DNA of 64,000 nucleotides from Siphonodentalium dalli (Eukaryota > Mollusca > Scaphopoda > Gadilida > Siphonodentaliidae). Shown here in pieces: positions 1-10,565 of the stretch; the stretch's first letter is position 1; every line of letters starts with the position of its first letter. The position numbers and the translations under genes were made by a program. The notes under the pieces are model-generated. The model was not told the DNA's origin, made no database searches, and saw only the letters and a list, made by a program, of their open reading frames with translations. The stretch is from assembly GCA_032622095.1 (NCBI GenBank), contig CP136061.1, positions 66,963,127-67,027,126 on the forward strand, in the 5' to 3' direction.

Positions 1-315
1 GCCAACAACAACGACCCGAAGCCCTGAATGCCAACAACAACGACATCATCGGGTCAGTTTTTTAAGTGACTTCCACTGCCCCAAACCGTGAACGCCAACG
101 ACATTGTTGGCGAGAAAATAGCCCCCAAGCCGTAAATATCAACAACAACGACATTGTTGGCGAGAAAATAATTAGTTAAAATTACTAAATACACGCAATC
201 CTATTTTCCCTATACGGCAATGTGATATTTTTCGGCTAGCCCCGAGCCGTGATGCCAACAACAACGACCCGAAGCCCTGAATTCCAACAACAACGACATC
301 ATCGGGTCAGTTTTT
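1..315. repeat. Short direct repeats rich in CAACAACAACGAC
   Basis: Bases 1-63 and 252-315 are nearly the same sequence: a CAACAACAACGAC block, then a CATCATCGGGTCAG block and a T run. Between them, two related blocks share CGACATTGTTGGCGAG. The block at 93-112 also folds on itself, CGCCAAC against GTTGGCG. No coding potential is evident. This is probably internal sequence of the Helitron-like family that follows, because the same CGGGTCAGTTTTTTCCGCCC motif recurs at the start of both copies downstream. Confidence 0.6.
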
Positions 316-458
316 TCCGCCCGATGTACCTTAAATCATATATACCTCTTTTAGGGAGGGTACAATACTTTCTCTTAAAAAGGCACGATTAACTCATTGA
401 AAAGCGAACAAAATGTCATGTTTCGGACCAACGCCGCCAGTGGCGGGCTAACCTGCTA

Positions 459-459
<1 letters not shown>
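300..459 (+). mobile_element. Helitron-like 3' end, copy 1
   Basis: The segment ends in a GC-rich hairpin (CCGCC-AGT-GGCGG at about 434-446), nine bases of spacer, then CTAG at 456-459 followed by T. A short hairpin just before a terminal CTRR, with insertion before T, is the standard 3' signature of Helitrons. The same sequence order (CGGGTCAG motif, AACTCATTGAAAA, TGTCATGTTTC, ACCTGCTAG) is found in the next copy at 826-1170, which supports the boundary. No Rep/helicase gene is visible, so it is non-autonomous. The 5' end is not resolved. Confidence 0.5.

Positions 460-507
<48 letters not shown>
460..507. repeat. (TA)n microsatellite
   Basis: About 24 TA dinucleotides begin directly after the CTAG end of the preceding element. 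Similar TA runs abut the equivalent CTAG end at 60530. Confidence 0.95.
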
Positions 508-508
<1 letters not shown>

Positions 509-722
509 TTTTAGAATCGAAAACGGCTGCACCGATCGAGACCAAACTTCCCTTCTAAGGGTAAAATGCCACGGGAATGGTCGTCGCGCCGTTTTGGAGA
601 AGCTCCGAGCACCCGTTCTCCAACCCCAGTCACAAAAAACGGCACTGTGGGGTTAATCGCGTTGATAGTTAAAGAGCGTTCGTACCCGCAGTGTCGTTGA
701 TAAAGAGCGTATGCGTGTAATG
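508..722 (+). repeat. Interspersed repeat family B, copy 1
   Basis: This stretch matches, in inverted orientation, the sequence at about 61400-61660. Shared landmarks in order are CCAAACTTCC, CTAAGGG, GTTAATCGCG, GATAGTTAAAGAGCGTTCGT and GTGTCGTTGATAAAGAGCG. The open frame across it on the minus strand is a by-product of the repeat. The family is unnamed here; similar sequence with a (GTCT)n head continues at 1180-1300. Confidence 0.6.
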
Positions 723-825
723 TGATTCTTACGTCTGGGTCCACACGTGAGTGTGACTGTATCCAGACAGGAGCGTGTTGTGTGATTCTTACGTACTTAG
801 GGCTTCCTAGGAACGAGGGAGATTT

Positions 826-1170
826 TAATCGGGTCAGTTTTTCCGCCCGAGGTGATCTTCACCTTGAAACGCGGACCCACAAAAGATATATATGTGTGTG
901 TCCTTTATAGACTCGAACCGATTGAGCTCAAACTTGCCACCTACGGGAAGTGTCATGGACGGGTTAAATTGTGACCCCGACCTGAACTTGACCTTGAAAA
1001 TGATCAATTCAAGGTCAAATCGGGTAAAATTGAAAAACAAAAAAAATTAAAAAAATTAAAAAGGAACAATTAACTCATTGAAAAACAAAAAATTAAATTA
1101 AAACATTAATTAAACAAATTAATTTAAAAAATTAAAAATTGTCATGTTTCTGACGATTGCCACCTGCTAG
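826..1170 (+). mobile_element. Helitron-like 3' end, copy 2
   Basis: This segment is related to copy 1: the CGGGTCAGTTTTTCCGCCC start, AACTCATTGAAAA, TGTCATGTTTC and a terminal ACCTGCTAG at 1162-1170. It also carries a unit of the GACCTTGAA/CAAGGTCAA dyad found tandemly at 26500 and 60560. An A-rich stretch (1028-1140) replaces the middle. After CTAG the next bases are TC, the usual Helitron 5' dinucleotide, so this may be a head-to-tail junction with another copy. Confidence 0.45.
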
Positions 1171-1660
1171 TCTATCTCATATATATTTTGAAGACCTCTG
1201 TCTGTCTGTCTGTCTGTTTGTCTGTTTGTCTGTCATTAATACAAATCTACGATTCTCGACCGATCGGGACGAAACTTGGTACGTGTGTGTAGTTTGACCA
1301 GGCGGTGGACGTTGTCGTATTGGTGAGCCCGTGCGACGCCCGTGCAGCGCATGCGCAGACGAGGTCTCGGAAACGGGTGGAGCTATCGACTTGAAATTTG
1401 GTATGTGAATGTATCTTGCCCCAAATACGAATTTTATCGGGTCGCCGAGCCCGTGCGACGCCAGCTTCGCGCATGCGCAGACGAGATCTCGGAAACGGGT
1501 GGAGCTATCGACTTGAAATTCGGTATGTGAATGTATCTTGCCCCGGATACGAATTTTATCGGGTCGCCGAGCCCGTGCGACGCCAGCTTCGCGAATACAC
1601 AGACCAGATCTCGGAAACGGGTGGAGCTATCTGCGATATAGGCTCCGACATACACCCACT
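1171..1660 (+). repeat. (GTCT)n run and 122-bp tandem repeat, three copies
   Basis: A GTCT/GTTT run (about 1198-1232) is followed by CGACCGATCGGGACGAAACT and then three tandem units with a spacing of 122 bp. The marker CTCGGAAACGGGTGG occurs at about 1366, 1488 and 1610. The open frames on both strands here come from the tandem copies. The array ends about 100 bp upstream of the first receptor exon, so it lies in the intron before it. Confidence 0.75.
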
Positions 1661-1755
1661 ACCAGAACCTTTCAAGACATGTATCCTCCTCCCCTGACTT
1701 AAACCTTGAATTTACTCAGATGCTTCCATATTTGTTTTCTTTATTCTGTTTACAG

Positions 1756-1865
1756 TGGTGGAGTGACAGTCGGCTGGCATGGTATCCAGAAGACTACGAT
1801 GACATAGATGAAGTATTCTTGGACGATAGCACAATATGGCGACCAACCGTGTCTAATGTGAACGA
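1756..1865 (+). CDS. Nicotinic acetylcholine receptor-like subunit, extracellular-domain exon (partial gene)
   Basis: The exon encodes about 36 residues beginning WWSDSRLAWYPEDY and ending TIWRPTVSNVNE. This is the conserved stretch of the ligand-binding domain around loops D and A in Cys-loop receptors (W-x-D-x-RL-x-W-x-P ... iW-rP). It starts after the acceptor TTTACAG and ends at the donor GA|GTATGT. It leaves two bases of a codon that are completed by the first base of the next exon (GA+G, Glu). Signal peptide and N-terminal exons are not in the window, since everything upstream is repeats, so the gene is cut by the window edge. The family assignment is firm; the exact subunit type is not. 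Confidence 0.85.
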
Positions 1866-3025
1866 GTATGTTATACAAGTGTTGTAGTCCGCTTCGGTTG
1901 TTTCCACACATGCAGGGATGTGGCGACAATGAGACCCGACACCGCCACATGTAGTCAACAAGCTCAACCATGTTGAATAAATGTAAAGGCCACGAACGAA
2001 AGGGATATATATGAGGAAATATTTATGAACTGCCAACTAATCTTTGCGCTATCAAATATCAAAAGTGCTTTTAAAGATTTGTTAGTAACTGTTTCTATCG
2101 ACTGTGGCCTTCTAAAAGTTCATACCTGCCATTTTGGCGCGAAACTTTTTATTGCATTTTCGGAATCTATGGGTTCGATTTCCTCAGATAATTTGCCAAT
2201 AGTTCAGGTATAAATGCCATTTTTCGATGTTTATCAGGGAAATTCGTGTCCTAAAATGTCGTATCTGGGTTCACCGCGAATATTTTTTTCTTTAATTCTG
2301 AATTGTCGTATTTTTTATTTTCGAAACCTTTCCTGATAGGATAATATTCTGATTATAATGTTTTGAAGAATGGTCGGAGGGCGTATCCTCCTTATCCTGA
2401 TTGACAGAGACTAACAAAGCCGCGGGAATGGTCAAAACTAAAATGTCATGTAGACAAGATTTCGATTTTTTACTTCTAAAATGTCGCATAACACAAACAA
2501 ATCATGTTTTCTCATCAACTAGAAGATACTTGAATATGAAAGTGTATCTATTATAACAACTGTGATATACAGTATTGTGAAAAGCTATTTGCAGATACCA
2601 ATTCTAGTTCCAGAGATAAATAGCTGTTTGTGTCTCCTGAACAATTTGATTTTTCTGAAGTACTATCTTTTAGAAGCCCACCGACGATATGTGTAAATAA
2701 AGTATCAGCCGATATATGTCGGCAATTAGCAGTTGATTAGTATGTATAGTGTTTTATCGATTTATTGATTTGAAAAAATACAGTCTTGAGAGTCAATATT
2801 TGGAGTATAAAAATTAATCAAATACTATGGATATAAACGAACTGATGGGCGTTGATGATATTATTTTAAAGAAACAATGTTCGTCCATCAACCCGTGTCG
2901 ATATCGGTACCATTGATCGGATAAATTAACTAAATTTGGTACTTTTCCCAGAGATGGGAATATTATGCGGATTCATAATTATGGAATGTAGTTCGGGTGT
3001 TTGTTTAATCAAAAATGTTTTACAG
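1866..3025 (+). other. Receptor intron 1
   Basis: The intron begins GTATGT and ends TTTTACAG, about 1.16 kb long. No transposon, RNA gene or conserved motif was recognised inside it. Short open frames here have no family resemblance. Confidence 0.75.
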
Positions 3026-3558
3026 GGTACATCTTCTGAATATCCTACACAATCAATACGTGCCGATATTATGTGATTCTGATGGCTACTGTTTATGGGA
3101 TCCACCGCAGGTCACTAATACAGCGTGCGACCTTGATGTGACCTTTTACCCTTGCGATCAACAGACATGTTCAATTGACCTCATGGTATGGCAATACAGT
3201 ATTCACGAAGTGGACTTATTTCCAAGTGATGATGGGATTCACCTCACCTACTTCTCAGAAAATGTCGAGTGGCAAATCTTAAGCCACAAATTGATACAAG
3301 AAAAAGCAGAAAAGAAAGGAAAAGAATATTCCCAAGTCAAAGCTATATTCACAATACAAAGGAGACCCATCTATCATATTTTCAGCGTTGTCATCCCGAC
3401 CGTTGTCATGGCGTTCATGAGTCCATTTGTGTTTCTTCTGCCAGCTGATTCCGGTGAGAAAATTGGATACATCATCACAATGTTTCTTGCATACGCTGTT
3501 CTGCTAACTTTAGTGCAAGATCAACTACCCTCTGCGGCAAAAAGTCCGTCGATTATAA
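3026..3558 (+). CDS. Nicotinic acetylcholine receptor-like subunit, Cys-loop to M2 exon
   Basis: This 533-bp exon encodes about 178 residues. In order it shows the rest of the ligand-binding domain; the Cys-loop CDLDVTFYPCDQQTC with the expected 13 residues between cysteines; M1 (HIFSVVIPTVVMAFMSPFVF); and M2 within GEKIGYIITMFLAYAVLLTL. In M2 the glutamate before the helix, Thr at 6', the gate Leu at 9' and an acidic residue at 20' are present, as in cation-selective nicotinic channels. The loop C region (about SENVEWQILSHKL) has no adjacent cysteine pair, so it looks like a non-alpha subunit. The usual FPFD in the Cys-loop reads FYPCD, giving an extra cysteine. It is bounded by TTTTACAG and by A|GTAAGT. 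Confidence 0.92.
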
Positions 3559-4394
3559 GTAAGTTCATTCTTGATAAAGCTATAATATGCAAGGGTCAGA
3601 TATATTAGTGTAGACACAATGTATCCACAAATTATTTTGTCGCTACAACAATGCATGGCCATGCAACCTCAAGTTCAGTGATTTTTCGCTGGATCCTTCA
3701 ATTTATTCACATCAATTAGATGTATTCAGTGACGGTAGCAACTTCTGTGTTGTTCCTGAACCTGGTTCTCCGTCATGGTCCATGGTAAACAACAACGGAC
3801 AGAGAGCAGTAGCTTGTAATATGGCAATTAAACCTCTCCAAGACGGCAAGCGAAATTATTAGCTTTTCTGCAGAATGTCACCTAAATTCTAAAATGCTTG
3901 TGAGAACAGACAATTTTCTCGGAAGAAAATCCGAGACAGATTTAGTCCCTAATCAAACCCCCCATAATTTCTCGGAATGTAAATGAGCTATAAGAGCTCA
4001 TGTGATAGATCATTCACATGACGTTAAATTAATCCGGCCTTTTATGGGACTATCTCCAATTATAGTCAACAGAATATATGCAACAAATGAATGAATTTGA
4101 GCCATGAATTAGTGCAAAATACACTCGTGTGCTCTGTGAATGATACAATTACAAACAACATGGTAATTAATGAAAATGAGTTTATGATTTGTTGCATATA
4201 TTCTGTTGAGTATAAAAGGAGACGGTCACATAAATGGCCAGATGTTGTGTACAGTCCCTCTTTAACTAGTTTCGCGTTCTTGCTTTGAATATTACTATTT
4301 AATGCAAGATGCAACTTCATTTATGGAAGATACAATGATTGTTTTTCAATTCACAATGACGTTGAATGTTGAAATAAACAATATCCTGAAACGG

Positions 4395-4520
4395 GTGCAG
4401 GACGTTGCGGCACCTGGACGTTTCGGCACCTGGTTTTCTGGACGTTTCTGCACCTGGATTTTCGGCACTTGTTTGTGTTGGCCCAGGTGCTTGGACGTTT
4501 CGGCACTTCATCGAAGACGT
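4395..4520. repeat. Short degenerate repeat of GACGTTTCGGCACCTGG
   Basis: Five imperfect copies of a roughly 17-25 bp unit (GGACGTT-CGGCACCTGG) occur within 130 bp. The long open frames on both strands here are a by-product of the repeat. Confidence 0.6.
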
Positions 4521-5938
4521 TTTGACACTTATTTCTTTTTTCTTTTCTTTTCATATATAATATTTGTTTTAAAGGAACTCGAGGCCTTTTCAAGTGGGTT
4601 CATGCGTAACAGCATGACATCTATATATAAAACATTCTGTCAAACAACTGTCTTCAACAACTACATATAAAATGGATTGACTTTGTTCTTATTTTCATTA
4701 TTAATAACTCTCCAATAACGGTACTTCATATATTGAAACCATTGTTATGTAATCATTACTGTTACAGTGGCATTACCGATCAAAATCCAATTAGATACCA
4801 AAGTTTAATTAAAACTTGACGTTACACATTAGAAAAGGTCACAGCATATTGAAAAATATTGTGAAAGTTATATTTTTGCTCAAATATTTGAACTTTGTAC
4901 GCGATCAGCGATTTTTGTTGACAAATCACTGGAATAGTTATGTTTACTTAACGATCGTTTCAAAACGCAAAAATTCGTTATAGGAGAGCCATCAATAATT
5001 AATATTAAAAAATGTATTTATTTCTCCCTGTTATGTTATGCTGATGTGTTTACAGACTTTTTTAACTTTTGCACATTTACCCACGGCGAGTGCCCTGGGT
5101 CCCATTAAAGGCACGGGCGGCGTTCGTTGCAGAAATATTTATATTTATTCAAATCGCCATCAACATAAGGAATATTAAAATATATATCGTTTTGTTCATA
5201 TGCCAAACATAATGAGCGCGTAATTAATATATTGTCGTCAAGACGAACGATTATGTACGTAAACAAGAACCTGCTCGTGTTACAGAAGTTTTGCTTCTGT
5301 TTACATAATACAGCGCAATTCTATTGGTTAATCACACATAAATGATATAAACGCTCTTTATTATTTCCATATCAGGAAACAGTAACAAATAACGCTCTTT
5401 ATGTTTACCATATCCGGATCTAAACAAAAGCCAGGTTCTGTAACGTTTTTTTGCTTTTGTTTACATAACAAAGGAAAACATTTGACAATAACATACTGTT
5501 TATGCCATATTTCTTATTGGGATAAGAACAAAGTATGTCTATATTTTACTATTCTTTCTCTTTATGCGGGTTTTTGACGGAGCTGAATATTTTAACAGCA
5601 TACCCACAGCCAATTAACACCGCTCGTATCTTTAATGAGATTCTGGCGTTCAAATTTCACAACCTCGAAAAAATAGTGACCGATGTCACGTCACCACAAT
5701 ATTGAACACTAAACCTATACATAACTTTCCGCTTATTGATGGATTCCAACCATTGTTGGTATGTGAGTTTATTGTCACGTGCGACAGAAAATCGGGCCCG
5801 CCCCAACTTCTAACCAGTGTTATGGCACTTGATTATATTTATAGCAATGTTATATCCGTTAGCGCGATAACATCAACCGATTCCATTCATATTTGGTATA
5901 AATATATATCTTGCTCAACACTATAAGCAATCAAAGCT

Positions 5939-6142
5939 ATGTATTTTTTAACAAATTCAATAAAGTCACGGATAAACTTAACTCTAAGTACAAAATGTAA
6001 GTTATTCGATAAACTTATTAAACCCATTCTGTTATATTGTTGTGAAGTTTGGTCAACCGATCTAATTTTTCGTTGTACTGATAATAATCCATGTGAACAA
6101 GCACACCTGAAATTATGTAAACGGATATTAGGTATAAACTAG
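5939..6142 (+). pseudogene. LINE ORF2 C-terminal fragment, part 1
   Basis: This open segment encodes 67 residues with the KLFDKLIKPILLYCCEVW and HLKLCKRILGIN motifs seen just downstream of the RT core in many LINE polyproteins. The frame stops at 6140-6142, but similarity continues degenerately to about 6456 (an ELGRFPI-like motif and a hydrophobic stretch). It joins part 2 when the foldback insertion is removed. Confidence 0.65.
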
Positions 6143-6461
6143 AAAGCATCTAACCATGCTTCTTGAGCCGAGCTTGGTCGGTTCCCAATAACCAATGACT
6201 CGATTGTTCAGCTTTTCAAATATGTGAGTAGAATTTCGCAAATAAAAGATACAGGTATACTTTCTGATTCATTCTCTGAATCACTAAAGTGTTCATTACC
6301 AAACACTTGGATGCAAATTTTAGCAATATGTAACATAAAAGTTAATGACATTGGAAAACAAATTGCAAATGACAAAATATATAGCGAATGATTTGAAATC
6401 GAGACATATCGAAACATTTATACACGATATATACGATGAATAAAAATCGTCTGGAGCAAAT

Positions 6462-6919
6462 GTGACCCGCCATATCAAATCCAGTCGTAAGTCGGGATTT
6501 TTTTTACCTTGTGCCAATGCATTCTCTTATATATGCGAGTCGACCATAGGTCGCCTCGCATATATAAGAGAATGCATTGGCCTAACAATTTTTTACAATT
6601 TTAATAATATTTTCTTGTATTCTTTAACAATTTTATAATTTCACCCATACAGAGCCCCAGACAAACATGAGCAGACGACACTCTTCTATATGCTTCTATA
6701 TATGTGTGGGGCTCCATGCAGGGTAATGGATGTTTTTTATTTTATGTCCTAAAAATTGTAAAAAACATTTATTTAAAAAAAATGATAACAAATTGTTAGG
6801 CCAATGCATTCTCTTATATATGCGAGGCGACCTATGGTCGACTCGCATATATAAGAGAATGCATTGGCACAGGGTAAAACAAATCCCGACTTACGACTGG
6901 ATTTGATATGGCGGGTCAC
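6462..6919. mobile_element. Foldback insertion with two internal cruciform palindromes
   Basis: The outer arms are GTGACCCGCCATATC and GATATGGCGGGTCAC, and the inverted match continues inward past CCAGTCGTAAGTCGGGA. Inside each arm sits a near-perfect 67-bp hairpin (6514-6580 and 6801-6867) with arms CCAATGCATTCTCTTATA and complement, then another short inverted pair CCTAACAA/TTGTTAGG. AAAT (or CAAAT) flanks both sides (6457-6461 and 6919-6923), consistent with a target duplication. Removing the insert and one flank joins the LINE frame as GCA AAT AAG CTC, supporting insertion into an older LINE. No transposase is encoded. Confidence 0.75.
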
Positions 6920-6923
6920 AAAT

Positions 6924-7343
6924 AAGCTCCGTACGTATAGATCCTTTAAGGATCATAAGTATATAATGGAGCCTTTCCTCGAACATACACGATGCCACGA
7001 AGCGCGAGAAATGCTTACAAAACTTCGTATTAGTAATCACAATTTGGAAATAGAGAAAGGTAGACATAAACAACCGAAAACTCCAGTTAAAAATAGATTG
7101 TGTACAATTTGCGAACAGGCACGTGTTGAAACTGAATATCATTTTGTTATCGAGTGTAGTGCATACTCTGATTTCAGTGCAAGACTATTTCGAGATATTC
7201 AAGAAAATAAGGGTGAATTTTCAAAAATGAGCGATAGTGAACAATTTCAAACGATTATGAGAAATGATGATGCAAAGATTATAAATACCGTATGCAGCAT
7301 GACCCGGTTGCTCTTTCTCAGAAGGGGGTCTTTGAAAGTTTAG
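6924..7343 (+). pseudogene. LINE ORF2 C-terminal fragment, part 2
   Basis: The frame is open for about 140 residues from KLRTYRSFK to the stop. It contains the cysteine/histidine cluster CTICEQARVETEYHFVIEC near its middle. Such a C-terminal cluster is common in CR1-, Jockey- and related LINE ORF2 proteins. The ATG-initiated version starting at 6864 is artificial, because its first residues come from the foldback insertion. Confidence 0.7.
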
Positions 7344-7856
7344 TATATTATATAGATAAACCTTAGAAGTTATTGGTTATCAAACAGTTATATTGAACAC
7401 AATTTATGTTCGTTTGTATTTACATGTTTTAAGTTTTAACTCATTATGTAACTTGAAACATATATATCTGGTGTGTTGCAACAAATATTCTATTCTATTC
7501 TATTCTGTATCTCTGTAGATTTTACCTGAGTTATGTTTCCTTATAGTGTGTCCATTTGACAGATTCTCGGTCGGACAGATTCACCCTATTGGGAAACAAA
7601 ATTAACTCGTTGTTGGCTTTCCACATGTCTGGCACACAAAGGTAAAATAATCACCTACTATGCTATACAGCGTATACACATTTTGTCGCCTAAAAGTTAA
7701 TTATACAAGCGTGAATACGTGAATACGTATTCACTTTGCAACTTTTTCGCGCTGCTTGTGGGTTGGTGAGTTGAAAGTCGACTTTTTTGTACTACTTTTA
7801 ATACATTTATATTCTTTTATAATAATGGTTGTACATCAGATATTGCCTTTTTGCAG

Positions 7857-8236
7857 GCATATACTTGACCACCAATACTGTTCTGGCGGCAACGTGCGTG
7901 ACAGTGACAGTACTGATCATCAGACTTCACCACATGGATGAGGATGAACCGCCAAAAGGAGCAATCAGAAAGCTCGCTCTCTTCATGGAAAAAATAATGT
8001 GTCGAAAATTGTCTGCTCAGAAAAACACCAAGTGCAGATATGTTGTTGATGGCGACAAGAATCCTACGATCCAAGAAAATGTCGAGACCGTGCCTCTTCT
8101 AACGTGGAAAGAAATCGCTTCCATAATGGACATGTTTTGTTTCCGGGTTTTAACCGTTGTGACATTCATATGTACTGCTTCATTTATTGCATTACTTCTG
8201 GTCGGTTGGTTCTTACATCCTAAGTGGGTTGATTAG
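7857..8236 (+). CDS. Nicotinic acetylcholine receptor-like subunit, M3 to stop (last exon)
   Basis: After the acceptor TTTTTGCAG the exon supplies GC, completing the A left by the previous exon to AGC (Ser). It then reads IYLTTNTVLAATCVTVTVLI (M3), RLHHMDEDEPP, an intracellular loop of about 70 residues, and the C-terminal M4 helix FRVLTVVTFICTASFIALLL before the stop TAG at 8234-8236. The LHH-type motif right after M3 is typical of nicotinic subunits. The large loop is short compared with vertebrate subunits. The three exons give about 340 residues in one frame with no damage, so the gene looks functional. Confidence 0.9.
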
Positions 8237-8370
8237 ATGGTATAATGCTTAGACAAAATGTTGCAAAGTGTCCATGAATTGAATCGATAATATTCTGCTA
8301 AAAAAATTCAAACATGTCATAGATTATTCATTATTGAAATGTGATGTCATGGCATTTGATGCATAGATAT

Positions 8371-8532
8371 TATCACAACAGTGTATTGATCCGTGTCATA
8401 TTATCATGTCGAGTTGAGGTGGGCAGATTGTCGGATCAAACGAGCTTCCCACAGGCAGAGAGTTTAATCCGGAAATCTACCCACCTCAACGAGACGTGAT
8501 GCGACGGTATGGATCAACTCACTGCTGTGATA
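8371..8532. repeat. Hairpin repeat (about 160 bp)
   Basis: Left arm landmarks TATCACAACAGTG, TTGATCC and GTTGAGGTGGGCAGATT pair with right arm landmarks CACTGCTGTGATA, GGATCAA and AATCTACCCACCTCAAC. The two arms span nearly the whole element, like a small foldback MITE. It falls about 135 bp after the receptor stop codon and may be transcribed as part of its 3' UTR. Confidence 0.6.
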
Positions 8533-8793
8533 AAAGGTTTATTATATGACGCCCAGTTTACAATACTAACAATTTAATCTTATTTAATTACCGATTGTTT
8601 TCACTTCAGCAGTTTAATGTTCTTATTTTCAACGGGTAAATAGTCCATCGTGATTAATCGGCGCACTCGGCAATTTCCCCAGGAGTGTGATCTGATTTGA
8701 TCCGGGGAAACCTCACTCAGCGTGATCCGACGATTTGGATAGATCGTCAAACAAGAGTGGTATTAATTTAGGGAAGAATATTCATAGTCATAT

Positions 8794-8799
8794 AATAAA
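8794..8799 (+). promoter_or_regulatory. Candidate poly(A) signal AATAAA
   Basis: The hexamer lies about 560 bp after the receptor stop codon and is the first clear AATAAA on that strand. AT-rich sequence makes chance occurrence likely. Confidence 0.25.
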
Positions 8800-8999
8800 T
8801 ATCATTATAGCAATATATGGCAATTTTACAGGAAACTCGTTCAGAGAGTTGTAGTGTGCCAAAATTTGAACGGCACAACACTTATAAAATGCACATACCT
8901 CACATATATACGCAGTGTGATTTGTGTAATTGCATAAGTTATTATACAAATTACATTTGACGAAATTAGCCTTCACATATATATTGCAAGAATAACTCG

Positions 9000-10100
9000 T
9001 GGTATTTCACTCAATAATCAATAAAATAATCGAATATACATATTCTGTCATTCCGGAATGTATCGATCAATCGAAAATGTGCAATAGATAGCCAGCTAAG
9101 AATTTCATGAAAGTTTGCCAAGAAATTTTGCCTGCTGTCTGAACGTACACTATACGGTGAGAAAACTGTAGCTAAAATTGCAATGGCGGTTTTTAAAAAA
9201 TATATTAAGAGGGGAACAAAGTACATGTAGTTTAGAATAAAGGCCCACGACACACCCATTTCATGGCGACGAGCATATATATGACCATCCATATACCAAA
9301 CCAGGTGATATCCCAGTTGTGCTGATATAGTCGGTAGTTTTCTCAAACATTTTACCGAAGTTAGAGAAGGGGGTTAATTGTATGATATTGCTAATATTCA
9401 AAGTTTATGTCCAGATGCATGAGCAAGAGGACAGGTTACTACGAATGTGGGGGCTGATTCAATTGGGGCAAGGACCAGTATTGTCTAAGATTATACTTCA
9501 TGGAAGAAAAGGGACATTTAATAACATAATTTCGTCTCAAACTTGGTATAATTGCTTGGTAAATAAAAATTGCTATCTAGCTGTCGTCTGTCATTATTTC
9601 TGTGACTCTCGTGTCTGTTTCTTTGAGCGGACTCAATGTCTCTTGATGAATAGACTGGTTCCTGGTCCAAAACTGCAAATATCTGAAAACGTGGTAACCT
9701 TTCCAGCAGCAATAGTGGGGGCTATGTAACGTATACAACGATAATAGGAGACACACAGACCCACTCTTAAGAAGAAGGGGGTGCAAATTGGCTATCTGAC
9801 TAACAACTTCCTCATTCTGAAGAGTGTTATTTGATAAATAATTATACAATTCAATGCTGGGACCAGGCTAGATGTTGAAAGGTATCTTCTTCCTATGTGT
9901 TTATTGGGGAAAACTGGACTATTATGACCACACGCTAAGCGAAACAATCGACCGCAGGTAAAATATGGATAAAAATTGTTACAAAATCTTATCATTATCA
10001 GTTAATAAATATATATTAGATAATCAATCTTTTAAATAACACCACGACCACATACGCTAGGGTAATCATTACTGATAAACGACGAGTCCTCATAATATGG
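9000..10100. other. No feature recognised
   Basis: Open frames of 60-115 codons occur on both strands, but none has a recognisable motif, splice context or repeat structure. Confidence 0.5.
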
Positions 10101-10101
10101 T

Positions 10102-10194
10102 GCAGAATGAGGTCCCCAGAGGGTGAGTTTAGTGACGCTAACTCGTACAGCGGGCTATCGTCAGCTAATTCATCCTCTGGTGACCTCATTCTCC
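10102..10194. repeat. Small hairpin MITE, AGAATGAGGTC family, copy 1
   Basis: GCAGAATGAGGTCCCCAGAG at the left pairs with CTCTGGTGACCTCATTCT at the right, about 93 bp in all. Related copies are at 17371-17408 (partial), 40265-40357 and 40559-40647. Confidence 0.65.
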
Positions 10195-10565
10195 ATGCCT
10201 CATCTGTTATGGGAGACATAGACACAGCTTTAAGTTCCCATATGGCGAAGATTGTGACAGCTAGACCGCACCACTAACGAAACTACAACTTGTTAATTTG
10301 ATAATAAGGTAGCAATACACGTTTCTTACCATTTTCTCCATTTTTGTGGGGGGGGGGAGGTACTGTACTACAACCTTCAGATGCGCCTTGGTCATTGATA
10401 AACAGCACGTGGATGCTTGGTTACAGGATACAGAGAAATGGTCGGGGTATATATATATGTGTCTGTTTGTTGACCGAATTGTCACATCACAAGTTGAATT
10501 GTCTCCCTTGGACTGACAGAGCGCATCTCAGTCCATAACCACCTAATGTGCTTATAGAACCCAGG

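Larger units (their letters stand above)
5930..7505 (+). mobile_element. LINE (non-LTR retrotransposon) 3' fragment, interrupted
   Basis: The conceptual translation resembles the C-terminal part of LINE ORF2 downstream of the catalytic RT core. The first half contains LFDKLIKPILLYCCEVWS and HLKLCKRILGIN. The second contains KLRTYRSFK and a zinc-finger-like C-x2-C-x9-H-x4-C (CTICEQARVETEYHFVIEC). Several stops and shifts break the frame, so it is dead. After the last stop, a short 3' region ends in four ATTCT repeats (about 7482-7504), a typical LINE tail. The catalytic RT motifs are absent, meaning 5' truncation. A 458-bp foldback insertion at 6462-6919 splits it. It lies in the sense direction in receptor intron 2. 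Confidence 0.8.
3559..7856 (+). other. Receptor intron 2, carrying transposon remains
   Basis: This 4.3-kb intron starts GTAAGT and ends CTTTTTGCAG. It contains GACGTTTCGGCACCTGG-type short repeats (4395-4520), duplicated GTTTTGCTTCTGTTTACATA-like motifs (about 5285 and 5450) and a LINE 3' fragment with a nested foldback insertion (5930-7505). The stretches 3560-4390 and 4530-5260 show nothing else recognisable. Confidence 0.75.
8237..9000 (+). other. Presumed receptor 3' untranslated region and flank
   Basis: No coding similarity follows the stop. A hairpin repeat lies at 8371-8532, and the first clear AATAAA is at 8794-8799. Where transcription ends cannot be decided from sequence alone. 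Confidence 0.35.

Noticed and set aside
6864-6923. ATG start of the LINE part 2 frame as a true start
   Set aside because: These bases belong to the foldback insertion, and the mirrored arm gives the same peptide on the other strand.
9011-9849. Open frames of 64-115 codons on both strands as possible genes
   Set aside because: No family motif, no splice context and amino-acid composition typical of AT-rich non-coding DNA.
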